This document shows positions 18,841 through 26,782 of a stretch of DNA of 64,000 nt, piece after piece. The first letter of the stretch is position 1, and every line of letters begins with the position of its first letter. Below the pieces are notes generated by a model, which was not told the origin of the DNA, did no database searches, and saw only the letters and a program-made list of their open reading frames with translations. Made by a program: the position numbers and the translations under genes. Source of the DNA: Labrenzia sp. THAF82 (GTDB lineage Bacteria; Pseudomonadota; Alphaproteobacteria; Rhizobiales; Stappiaceae); NCBI RefSeq assembly GCF_009363435.1, contig NZ_CP045354.1, positions 62,001-126,000 of the forward strand, in the 5' to 3' direction.

Positions 18841-19749
18841 TCACCGCCTCATGTCGATGCAGTGATGCCTTATCGCAATCTGCCAGGACTGTCCATTTCT
18901 GGGTTCGCCGTCGAGATTGAACTGGACTGATTTTTCGGTTTCGATCTGAACATGGCGAACTCTTCGCATGATTAGACCATGCGTCAGATCGTCAGCTCCT
19001 CTGTCGAGGAGAGTTTGGAGGAGGTCGATGGCCTTTCCCGATTTTGGGAAAGGCAGGATTGTCAGGTCGAGGAAACCGTCATCCAGTTTGGCACGGGGGC
19101 AGAGGCGAATGCCGCCTCCGGCGCGGCGGCCGTTGCCGATGGCAAGCGCAAGAAAAGCGCCTTCCCACTCAAACCCTTCTGCCTCGATCCGTGCCTGGCA
19201 GGCTGCTAGCTCGGAAAAGCGGTTGAGACCGGTAAATAGATAGGCAGCCCCGCCCAGCACGCGCTTCAGGTTGGGATCGGTCTGTGCCGTGACCTGCGTG
19301 CCGAACCCTCCAGTTGCCATATTGACGAAGGAACAACCGTTGACCTCTCCGATATCCATCGGTTTGGCGCTGGCCCTGGCGGCAAATCGCAAACAGGAAG
19401 TGATGTCTGAAGGGTCAAGGCGAATGTGCCGTGCAAAATCATTGGCGGTACCAAGTGGCAAAACGGCAAAGGCGAAAGGGGGGCTTTCACCCTCCGGCAC
19501 GCTGTGCAGAACGGCATCCACTACCTCGTGAAGCGTTCCATCGCCGCCACCACTGACCAGCGTGTCGATCTTTTGATCTTCATGATCCCTGAGGGCTTCC
19601 TGAGCCAACCGGGTGAAATCTCCGGCTTCGAAGGTGACCCGAACGGATACCTCGTGTCCCATGGCCCGCACCGCCTCAACAGCAGAACGTACGTCGCTCC
19701 GGCCAGCAGATTTACCGTTTAGGATCAGACGCAGATGCTGTTTGTCCAA
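18841..19749 (-). CDS. YegS-type lipid kinase (DAGK catalytic domain)
   Basis: A 302-residue diacylglycerol-kinase-fold protein. The GGGDGTLHEV nucleotide loop is near residue 67, followed by LPLGTANDFAR near 96, both diagnostic of YegS and related lipid kinases. These enzymes phosphorylate phosphatidylglycerol, diacylglycerol or sphingoid lipids. The start is TTG at 19749, set by AAGGA about 7 bases before it and by alignment of the first strand LRLILNGKSAG. Regulation is not visible. Confidence 0.9.
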   Translation of the reverse strand: MDKQHLRLILNGKSAGRSDVRSAVEAVRAMGHEVSVRVTFEAGDFTRLAQEALRDHEDQKIDTLVSGGGDGTLHEVVDAVLHSVPEGESPPFAFAVLPLGTANDFARHIRLDPSDITSCLRFAARASAKPMDIGEVNGCSFVNMATGGFGTQVTAQTDPNLKRVLGGAAYLFTGLNRFSELAACQARIEAEGFEWEGAFLALAIGNGRRAGGGIRLCPRAKLDDGFLDLTILPFPKSGKAIDLLQTLLDRGADDLTHGLIMRRVRHVQIETEKSVQFNLDGEPRNGQSWQIAIRHHCIDMRR

Positions 19750-19944
19750 GGTTCTGTCCTTTCTGCCCGGGTGTTCGCGGTGATGTCTTCAGATCCGGTT
19801 CAGATAACCGATTGCACGGCGCATGTGGAGATGTTTCGAGCCAGATCAAGCGGCAGTCCAGTTTCAAGGTGCAGCACTCCGACCGTTGAGACGCGGCGGC
19901 AACGTCGTGCCCGGAACATTCGCAAGCATAGCCGTCTTTGAAGG

Positions 19945-20868
19945 TCAGCCAGGGAGCATGGTGTCCCGTGCGGTACGCGCAGCACGGGCTTCTTCCATCA
20001 ACCATTGGCGAAATGCGGAAACAACCGGTCGCATGGTGCGCCCTTCCGGATAGACAAAATAATAAGCACTTTGTTGCTGCACAGAAAGGTCGAACAGGCG
20101 CACCAGACGGCCGGAAGAGAGTTCCGCCTCGACGAAAAAGCGGGGAATGAGCGCAGCACCCGCATGATGGATGGCGGCCTCCGAGATCATGACAAACTGT
20201 TCGAAACGCGCGCCTTGGAACGCTGCATCGGTTTCCACACCGGCAAGTTCGAACCATTGCCTCCAGGCAAACGGTCTCGTCGCCAGTTGCAGTCGCGGCA
20301 CGCGGACAAGGTCCATGGGCGACCGAATCTCGTGCCTGTCCCGAAATGCCCGGGACGCAACCGGAATAACCTCTTCGTCGAACAAGTGTTCGGCGATCGC
20401 TCCGGCCCAGACCGGATCTCCATGATGAATTGCTCCATCGAACGGTTCTTCACTAAAATCGAAAGGCTGCAGGCGAACACTCAAGTTCAATCCGGCATCC
20501 GGATAACGGCGCGCAAAGCCTGCGAGCCGGGGAGCAAGCCATCGTGTGCCGAAGGTCGGCAGAACGGCAAGGTTCAGGACGTCTGCGCTACCGGCATAGG
20601 ACATGACCTGGCGCGTGGCAGCAGTCATCTGCTCCAGGGCGCCGCGGATGTCGTGCAGATAAAGCCGGCCGGCGTCAGTCAGCACTATGCGCTGCCGCAC
20701 ACGGCGAAACAGCTCCACGCCAAGTCTGTCTTCCAGTTGGCGCACCTGTTTTGAGATCGCGCCCTGTGTCAGGTGCAGCTCTTCTGCGGCACGCGTGAAA
20801 CTCAAATGTCGAGCTGCGCATTCAAAGGCGATCAGCGTATCGGCAGTCGGGACGAATGCACGGCGCAT
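19945..20868 (-). CDS. LysR-family regulator, GcvA-like
   Basis: A 307-residue regulator with an N-terminal winged helix (FECAARHLSFTRAAEELHLTQGAISKQVR, about 14-42) and an effector domain from about residue 95. The start is placed at 20868 because AAGG precedes it and GcvA-type proteins begin MRR-x-P; an ATG at 20901 would add eleven residues and has no ribosome site. It diverges from gcdH, with a dyad in the gap, and probably controls it in response to a glutaryl- or lysine-derived effector. Effector is inference. Confidence 0.9.
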   Translation of the reverse strand: MRRAFVPTADTLIAFECAARHLSFTRAAEELHLTQGAISKQVRQLEDRLGVELFRRVRQRIVLTDAGRLYLHDIRGALEQMTAATRQVMSYAGSADVLNLAVLPTFGTRWLAPRLAGFARRYPDAGLNLSVRLQPFDFSEEPFDGAIHHGDPVWAGAIAEHLFDEEVIPVASRAFRDRHEIRSPMDLVRVPRLQLATRPFAWRQWFELAGVETDAAFQGARFEQFVMISEAAIHHAGAALIPRFFVEAELSSGRLVRLFDLSVQQQSAYYFVYPEGRTMRPVVSAFRQWLMEEARAARTARDTMLPG

Positions 20869-20915
20869 AGCAATTGCCTTCAGATCATTCCATTTTGTCA
20901 TGAATGATGGAGCAG

Positions 20916-20939
20916 GTTTCGCTTTTCTGCAAACGAAAC
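20916..20939. promoter_or_regulatory. Candidate LysR-type operator
   Basis: GTTTCG (20916-20921) and CGAAAC (20934-20939) form a perfect 6-base inverted repeat with a 12-base spacer, in the gap between the LysR gene and gcdH. LysR-type sites are usually dyads of this spacing. The flanks extend the symmetry with one bulge (GCAG on the left, CTGC on the right). Confidence 0.55.
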
Positions 20940-21025
20940 TGCACTAAAACCAGAGGAAACAGAATGAACACCGGTACGAGACACCGAATTCAGAAGCCTC
21001 GACAGCCCCGCGGGAGAACACAGTC

Positions 21026-22243
21026 ATGAATGCACCGGCTCAAATTAAATCCTCGCCAGCAGGCGGCGGCACATTCGATTGGCAGGATCCGTTCCAGCTG
21101 AGAAGCCAGCTAAACGAAGATGAACAGCTGATCCAGGACACGGCGCGCGCCTTTGCGCAAGACAAACTTCAGCCGCGCATCATTGAGGCCTACCGGGAAG
21201 AAAAGACCGACCGGGAAATCTTCAATGAAATGGGTGAACTTGGCCTGCTCGGCGTAACGTTACCGGAAGACTACGGTTGCGCGGGGGCATCTTACGTTTC
21301 TTATGGTGTTGTCGCGCGGGAAATTGAACGTGTCGACAGCGGTTACCGATCCATGATGAGCGTTCAATCATCGTTGGTCATGTATCCAATCTACGCTTAT
21401 GGTTCGGAAGAACAGCGGCAGAAATACCTGCCAAAGCTTGCCACCGGCGAATATGTTGGATGTTTCGGCCTAACCGAACCTGACGCCGGTTCAGACCCTG
21501 CCGGTATGCGCACGCGTGCGGAAAAGACAGATGGCGGTTACCGGTTGACTGGCACCAAAATGTGGATCTCCAACGCTCCGATCGCCGATGTCTTTGTTGT
21601 GTGGGCAAAGTCTGAAGCACATGACGGCGCCATCCGCGGATTTGTGCTCGACAAGGGCACGAAAGGCCTCAGCGCTCCGAAAGTCGGCGGCAAACTCTCC
21701 CTGCGCGCTTCGATCACGGGCGAAATCGTCATGGACGGCGTAGACGTTGGCGAAGATGCCCTGTTGCCGAATGTTTCGGGTCTGAAAGGGCCGTTTGGTT
21801 GCTTGAATCGGGCTCGCTACGGCATTGCGTGGGGTTCCATGGGCGCAGCTGAAGACTGTTGGACCCGTGCCTTGCAATATGGCCTCGATAGGGAACAGTT
21901 TGGCAGACCGCTGGCCCAGACACAGCTTTTTCAGAAAAAACTAGCGGATATGCAGACCGAGATAACGCTCGGCCTTCAGGCAGCGCTCCGCGTCGGTCGT
22001 CTGTTCGACGCTGGCAATGTTGCTCCGGAGATGATCTCGCTCATCAAGCGCAACAATTGCGGCAAGGCGCTGGATATTGCCCGTCAGGCTCGCGACATGC
22101 ACGGCGGCAACGGTATCCAGGAAGAGTATCATGTCATGCGCCATGCACAGAACCTGGAAACGGTGAACACCTATGAAGGAACGCATGACATCCATGCGCT
22201 GATCCTCGGTCGGGCACAGACCGGCCTGCAGGCTTTCTTCTAA
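21026..22243 (+). CDS. gcdH: Glutaryl-CoA dehydrogenase
   Basis: A 405-residue acyl-CoA dehydrogenase. The N-terminal [23 protein letters not shown], the flavin segments [16 protein letters not shown] near 152 and [15 protein letters not shown] near 180, and the catalytic base in [25 protein letters not shown] at the end closely fit GcdH. It oxidises and decarboxylates glutaryl-CoA to crotonyl-CoA in lysine, tryptophan and dicarboxylate breakdown. A GGGAG-like ribosome site precedes the ATG. The divergent LysR gene is the probable regulator. Confidence 0.95.
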   Translation: MNAPAQIKSSPAGGGTFDWQDPFQLRSQLNEDEQLIQDTARAFAQDKLQPRIIEAYREEKTDREIFNEMGELGLLGVTLPEDYGCAGASYVSYGVVAREIERVDSGYRSMMSVQSSLVMYPIYAYGSEEQRQKYLPKLATGEYVGCFGLTEPDAGSDPAGMRTRAEKTDGGYRLTGTKMWISNAPIADVFVVWAKSEAHDGAIRGFVLDKGTKGLSAPKVGGKLSLRASITGEIVMDGVDVGEDALLPNVSGLKGPFGCLNRARYGIAWGSMGAAEDCWTRALQYGLDREQFGRPLAQTQLFQKKLADMQTEITLGLQAALRVGRLFDAGNVAPEMISLIKRNNCGKALDIARQARDMHGGNGIQEEYHVMRHAQNLETVNTYEGTHDIHALILGRAQTGLQAFF

Positions 22244-22356
22244 CGACGTCGAACATCTAAACTTTGCCATCGGCGTCTTGCCGGATGCTCCGATACGCAG
22301 ATTGCTTCGAGGAATGCTTCATTCCCCTTCACTCAAGGATGCGAGCTGAAGCATGC

Positions 22357-22424
22357 AACGATTGAGAGCCGGAAAGGCGCTGATCAGTGCAACGGCGATG
22401 GTTCGTTGGTCTGCCTCAATCGTT
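22357..22424. repeat. 10-base inverted repeat pair
   Basis: AACGATTGAG at 22357-22366 has its exact reverse complement CTCAATCGTT at 22415-22424. It lies in the 197-base convergent gap after gcdH. The arms could form a long hairpin in a read-through transcript; no T-run follows. A shorter GGAATG-CTT-CATTCC stem lies near 22314. Confidence 0.4.
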
Positions 22425-22440
22425 TGGCGGAGTGACGGTG

Positions 22441-23457
22441 CTATTCAGCAACCAGAAGCGGTTTTTCCGGCAGTTCGTCGGATACGCCGCTTTCCGGTTC
22501 GTCACTGTCATTTGAAGTCGACTGCGAGGCATCTACCGGATCCACCTCGATTTCTGCTTCCTGACGATGCTCCGTCTCTTCAGCATTTGGTGCAACGACC
22601 TCATCGTCAGACATCTCGCCAGATGGATCGCTGTCAGCCTCCGGTTCTTGGCTGACTTCGCCGGAACTTGCCTCATTCCCATTTTTGTCCGGAAGTGCAG
22701 TCCAGTCGATCAGTCTGGTCAACATGTCCTGGAGTACTTCACGCAAACGTTCAACGCGGGTCTTGTCAGGTTCAAATGGCGGGGATTCATGTCGCAGGTA
22801 GGCCCGTTGAGCCAGAAGGAGCGACATGGCGTGCACACCATGATCCGGCTGCCCTAAAGTGCGCGTTATCAAGCCACCTTTTGCGTGTTCGTCAACGCTG
22901 ATTGTGAAGCCTGGAAGCCCTTGAAACGACCCCACCAGAAGATTGCGCAGGTCGGGGTCGGTCGATTTGCCGTCCATGCTGCCGACGCTGACCAGCGGCA
23001 GACCTTTGCCGGTAACGCCCTTGATATGGGAGCGCATGGATTGGCAATCCAGAAGAATGACCTTGCCATGCTTCTTCATCAACCGATCCAGTTGGTGTCT
23101 CAAAGCCTTGTGGAACGGCTCATAAAACAACAGTTCACGTTGCTCGATCTCGGTTGGACCAGGTTCCTCACCTTCCTGATAAATCCGTTTTCCATCAAGT
23201 GTCGTGACGGGACAATGTTCGCCGTCACCATTTTCAACGGCCTTGTCCAGATCGATCACATATCGAGACACAGTCGAACGGATCACCGTTACGTTCAAGA
23301 TATGGTGAAAGTCAAAAACGCGGTCCAGCTGCCAGGACAAATCGGCCTGCAGACGTCCAGTTGCATTCAGCCGTTTTGACACAGCTTCGGGCATGTCCGT
23401 ACCGCTGTGAGGCAGGCACAGAATAACAGGGCTTTCACCTTCATTCACCAGGATCAT
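22441..23457 (-). CDS. N-formylglutamate amidohydrolase-family protein
   Basis: A 338-residue protein. The first 250 residues fit the N-formylglutamate amidohydrolase (HutG-like) family: LPHSGTDMP near 15, LDRVFDF near 44, a VILLDCQSMRSH zinc-type motif near 133 and VDEHAKGG near 189. The last 85 residues are an acidic, low-complexity tail rich in Glu, Asp and Ser, which is unusual for the family (about 260-300 residues). It hydrolyses N-formyl amino acids in histidine catabolism or related reactions. No hut genes are adjacent, so a specific role is not assigned. Confidence 0.82.
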   Translation of the reverse strand: MILVNEGESPVILCLPHSGTDMPEAVSKRLNATGRLQADLSWQLDRVFDFHHILNVTVIRSTVSRYVIDLDKAVENGDGEHCPVTTLDGKRIYQEGEEPGPTEIEQRELLFYEPFHKALRHQLDRLMKKHGKVILLDCQSMRSHIKGVTGKGLPLVSVGSMDGKSTDPDLRNLLVGSFQGLPGFTISVDEHAKGGLITRTLGQPDHGVHAMSLLLAQRAYLRHESPPFEPDKTRVERLREVLQDMLTRLIDWTALPDKNGNEASSGEVSQEPEADSDPSGEMSDDEVVAPNAEETEHRQEAEIEVDPVDASQSTSNDSDEPESGVSDELPEKPLLVAE

Positions 23458-23840
23458 GCTGCAACGCCTAACTGACGATACCGACCGGTTGTAACTTGAA
23501 GAAATTGCTTTACGGAGACAAGGTGTTTTCTGTTCAACCGCAGGGCGCAGCCTCCTTCATTATTTCAACCAGCTATCTAATCAATTGTTTTTTCAGTGTG
23601 TTAAACCCTGACGGGGCTCGCGGACGCAATTTGCTCCGTCGAGATGCTCCTATCACAATTGCTCCATCCACTTGTTCGCAATTGCAGCAAGGTAGCGATT
23701 GAGCCGACATTCGACGTTCAGTCCCAGAGGTGTTGCAGTCTTGACGGATCGGTCCGTAGCGACAATTTTGGCATCCGGCTACATACCAATCCCTACGACA
23801 AGTCCGTTCTGATCTCCACTGGAAAAACAAGGATCTCCCC
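23458..23840. other. Divergent gap without a recognised gene
   Basis: This 383-base region separates the formylglutamate hydrolase and the aminotransferase, which are transcribed away from each other. Short readings exist, but none has a family signature. A loose direct repeat (AATTTGCTCCGTC near 23630 and AATTGCTCCATC near 23660) is present. Promoters for both genes are expected here. Confidence 0.5.
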
Positions 23841-25019
23841 GTGACGCTGCGCAATGGCAAAGAGTTTTTGATGATCCCCGGTCCAACGAATGTGCCCGAC
23901 GAGGTGCTGCGCGCCATGCACCGCCCCGCCGTGGACATTTACGAAGGTCCTCTGTTGGAAACCACAGATTATTGCCTTGCCAAGCTCAAGGAAACATTCC
24001 GAACCAAAGGCAAGACCTACATTTACGCTTCCAACGGCCATGGAGCCTGGGATGCTGCCCTGTGCAACACACTTCGTCGGGGCGACAAGGTATTGGTTCT
24101 GGAGTCCGGTCGTTTTGCACTCGGCTGGGGCGAGGCCGGGCAGATCAATGGGCTGAATGTCGAAGTCCTGCCGGGGTCTTGGGAGAAGAGCGTCGATCCC
24201 AAACTCCTTGAGAACCGTCTTGCCATGGACAAGTCGCACGAAATTCGGGCCGTACTGGTGGTGCAAGTCGACACGGCGTCTGGTGTCTGGAATGACATCG
24301 CGGCACTGAGGCAAGCAATTGATGCCGCCGGACACCCCGCTCTTTTCATGGTCGATACCATTGCATCGCTTGGCTGCATGCCGTTTGAAATGGATGCCTG
24401 GGGCGTCGATGTGGCACTCACCGGATCCCAAAAAGGTCTGATGTGCCCTCCCGGGCTGTCCTTTGTTGCCGCTGGTTCGAAAGCAGACGAGGCGCACAAG
24501 ACCGCGGACCTCAGGACAAACTACACTGACTGGACATTCCGTCAGGGAGCAGAACACTACCAGAAATACTGCGGCACCCCACCAGAGCACCTCCTGTTCG
24601 GATTCCGAAAGGCTCTGGAGCTCCTTTTTGAAGAAGGTCTGGAAAAAGCCTGGCGCAGGCATGCACTTCTAGGTGAAGCGACGCGCCGAGCGATTGAGGT
24701 GTGGTCGGAAGGTGGCGCCGTCAGCTTCAACGTCAGCGAGTCGAATGCCCGCTCCAACAGCGTCACGGTGCTGAAGATTGGTGAAGGAAATGCAGCCGCG
24801 TTGCGCGATTTCACCAAGGAGGTCTGCGGTGTGACTGTTGGCGGCACCATAGGAGACTTGTCCGGGAAAGGTATCCGGATCGCGCATATGGGTCATGTCA
24901 ATGCGGTCATGCTGCTTGGCACGCTTTCGGCCGTGGAACTCGGTTTCCAAAGACTTGGAATTCCGCACGGCAAAGGTGGTGCACAGGCAGCCATGGACTA
25001 TCTGGCGCAGTCGCTTTGA
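23841..25019 (+). CDS. Class V aminotransferase (glyoxylate type)
   Basis: A 392-residue PLP enzyme of the alanine/serine/aspartate-glyoxylate aminotransferase group. Motifs are IPGPTNVPDEVLRAMHRP near residue 12, YIYASNGHGAWDAAL near 59, FMVDTIASLGC near 172 with the PLP Asp, and the Schiff-base lysine in ALTGSQKGLMCPPG near 198. Relatives serve the serine cycle, photorespiration or the beta-hydroxyaspartate cycle (BhcA); no partner genes are adjacent to choose. The start is GTG at 23841 with AAGGA upstream. Confidence 0.9.
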   Translation: MTLRNGKEFLMIPGPTNVPDEVLRAMHRPAVDIYEGPLLETTDYCLAKLKETFRTKGKTYIYASNGHGAWDAALCNTLRRGDKVLVLESGRFALGWGEAGQINGLNVEVLPGSWEKSVDPKLLENRLAMDKSHEIRAVLVVQVDTASGVWNDIAALRQAIDAAGHPALFMVDTIASLGCMPFEMDAWGVDVALTGSQKGLMCPPGLSFVAAGSKADEAHKTADLRTNYTDWTFRQGAEHYQKYCGTPPEHLLFGFRKALELLFEEGLEKAWRRHALLGEATRRAIEVWSEGGAVSFNVSESNARSNSVTVLKIGEGNAAALRDFTKEVCGVTVGGTIGDLSGKGIRIAHMGHVNAVMLLGTLSAVELGFQRLGIPHGKGGAQAAMDYLAQSL

Positions 25020-25091
25020 CCCTATTCGTGCAGTTCGATCGTTCCCTTGCTGGTCTCCGAAAATTCCCAAATGCAACGCACGCCCAACTGG

Positions 25092-26564
25092 TCAGGCCTC
25101 AAGCCGGTCTTCCAGCCGTTCACAAATTGTCTTGAGAACTTTGACCCGGGCGTGGCGCTTGTCTTCTGATGAGACAAGTGTCCAAGGGGCATAGTGCGTG
25201 GACGTCCGGTCGACCATATCACCTGCCGCAATCGCATATTGATCCCATTTCAATCTGTTGCGCCAATCCTCGTCGGTGATCTTGTGCTGCTTGTAGGCCG
25301 TATCTTCCCGCGCCTTGAAACGGCGCAACTGCTCATCCTCAGAGATCGCCAGCCAGAATTTGCAGACGATAAACCCGAAATCCGTCAGCTCCTGTTCGAA
25401 TTCATTGATTTCATTGTAGGCCCGCAACCAGTCTTCATGACCGGCAAATCCCTCGACACGTTCAACCAGAACGCGCTCGTACCAGGACCGGTCAAAGATT
25501 GCGAAATGACCCTTGCGCGGCAAGCGACGCCAGAACCGCCAAAGATAAGGACGCGCCTTTTCCTCATCGGTGGGAGCCGAAATAGGATGGACTTTGTAGA
25601 TACGCGGGTCCAGCGGACGGATCACACGACGGATGGCCCCGCCCTTGCCGGCTGCATCGTTGCCTTGAAAGACAAGAACCACGCCCGTTTTAGTCATCGC
25701 CTTGCGGTCCGAAAGTTCCGACAGGATCTTCTGGTAGCGTTCCCGGTGTTCTACATATTCGGCCTTTTCGAGCGATTCGGTCAGGTCAATTGTGTCGACT
25801 GCTGTTTCGCGTGTCAGGCCGCCAACGACCGGCGGAGCTGCCACAGATCGGGGCTCACCGTCTTCGATTTTCAGCTTCATTGACCGGGCAACGGTTTGAG
25901 CCAAGGCGACATCCCGATATTCGGGATCTTGGGAGGGGATCACGAACCAGGGTGCATATCCCTTGGAGGTTTCAAGGATGATCTTTTCACCTGCTTCACT
26001 GGCTTTCTTGTGGTGCTTGAGCGCTGCCCAATCAGCGAGAACATGACGGGCGGCATGCTTCTTCGGAATCGAAGAGAGACGTTTTTCCTGCTCTTTTTTC
26101 GGCAGGTAGAACCAGAATTTGAGGATGAGCACATCTTCGTTTGACAGCATCTCTTCAAAGCGGCGGATTCGCACCAGCGCCTTTTCGAAAGCGTCTTCGT
26201 CGATCTTCTTGTAAATCAGATCGCGCAGGATCGACTGGTACCAGCTGCCGAAGACGATGGCTGTTTCACCCTTGGCCGGAAGATCGCGCCAGTAACGCCA
26301 AAGAGGCGGACGCAATCGCGCTTCGTCCATCGGCTCACCGTAAGCATTGCAAACAAGGTGACGTGCGTCCATCCAACCATAGAGCCTGGCGACCGCCTCA
26401 CCCTTACCTGCGCCGTCCAGACCATCGACCAGAATCAGCGTGGAAAAAGACTGCTTTTCAACAACCGGCAGCTGAGCTGACAGCAAGGCCTCGCGAATCT
26501 CCGGCTCCATTTTCTTGAAAGTCTTCTTTGTCATTTTCTGCGGTAAACGTGCCGATTCAAACAT
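25092..26564 (-). CDS. Polyphosphate:AMP phosphotransferase, tandem PPK2
   Basis: A 490-residue protein with two PPK2 domains. The first has a Walker A loop DGLDGAGKGE (about 44-53) and FGSWY where active enzymes carry an FDRSWY-type motif. The second (from about 270) has QGNDAAGKGGAIRR and the complete AIFDRSWYERVLVERVEG. This double arrangement is known for class II PPK2 enzymes that phosphorylate AMP with polyphosphate, the C-terminal half being catalytic. The ATG at 26564 is chosen for GGAGG 5 bases upstream. Single gene, converging on the aminotransferase. Confidence 0.9.
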   Translation of the reverse strand: MFESARLPQKMTKKTFKKMEPEIREALLSAQLPVVEKQSFSTLILVDGLDGAGKGEAVARLYGWMDARHLVCNAYGEPMDEARLRPPLWRYWRDLPAKGETAIVFGSWYQSILRDLIYKKIDEDAFEKALVRIRRFEEMLSNEDVLILKFWFYLPKKEQEKRLSSIPKKHAARHVLADWAALKHHKKASEAGEKIILETSKGYAPWFVIPSQDPEYRDVALAQTVARSMKLKIEDGEPRSVAAPPVVGGLTRETAVDTIDLTESLEKAEYVEHRERYQKILSELSDRKAMTKTGVVLVFQGNDAAGKGGAIRRVIRPLDPRIYKVHPISAPTDEEKARPYLWRFWRRLPRKGHFAIFDRSWYERVLVERVEGFAGHEDWLRAYNEINEFEQELTDFGFIVCKFWLAISEDEQLRRFKAREDTAYKQHKITDEDWRNRLKWDQYAIAAGDMVDRTSTHYAPWTLVSSEDKRHARVKVLKTICERLEDRLEA

Positions 26565-26782
26565 CAAAGCCTCCAGAAAAAGCATGGCGCACGCATCGTT
26601 GAGCACCTGAAAGTATATAACTTTGTTTCATGTCAGAGCGCCGCGCGACATGACAAACCGATTTTTCGCTATTGGATGAACGCATGTGCGCTTATATGAA
26701 GCAACAGTTGATGCTGCCTGAAAAGCAAGGTCGGGCAGTTTCTGCAATTGATTTTGATACCTGATCCAACAGACAGATTTCT

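Noticed and set aside
23628-23672. Loose direct repeat of an AATTGCTCC-like unit
   Set aside because: Two imperfect copies are too few and too divergent to call a repeat or a binding site.
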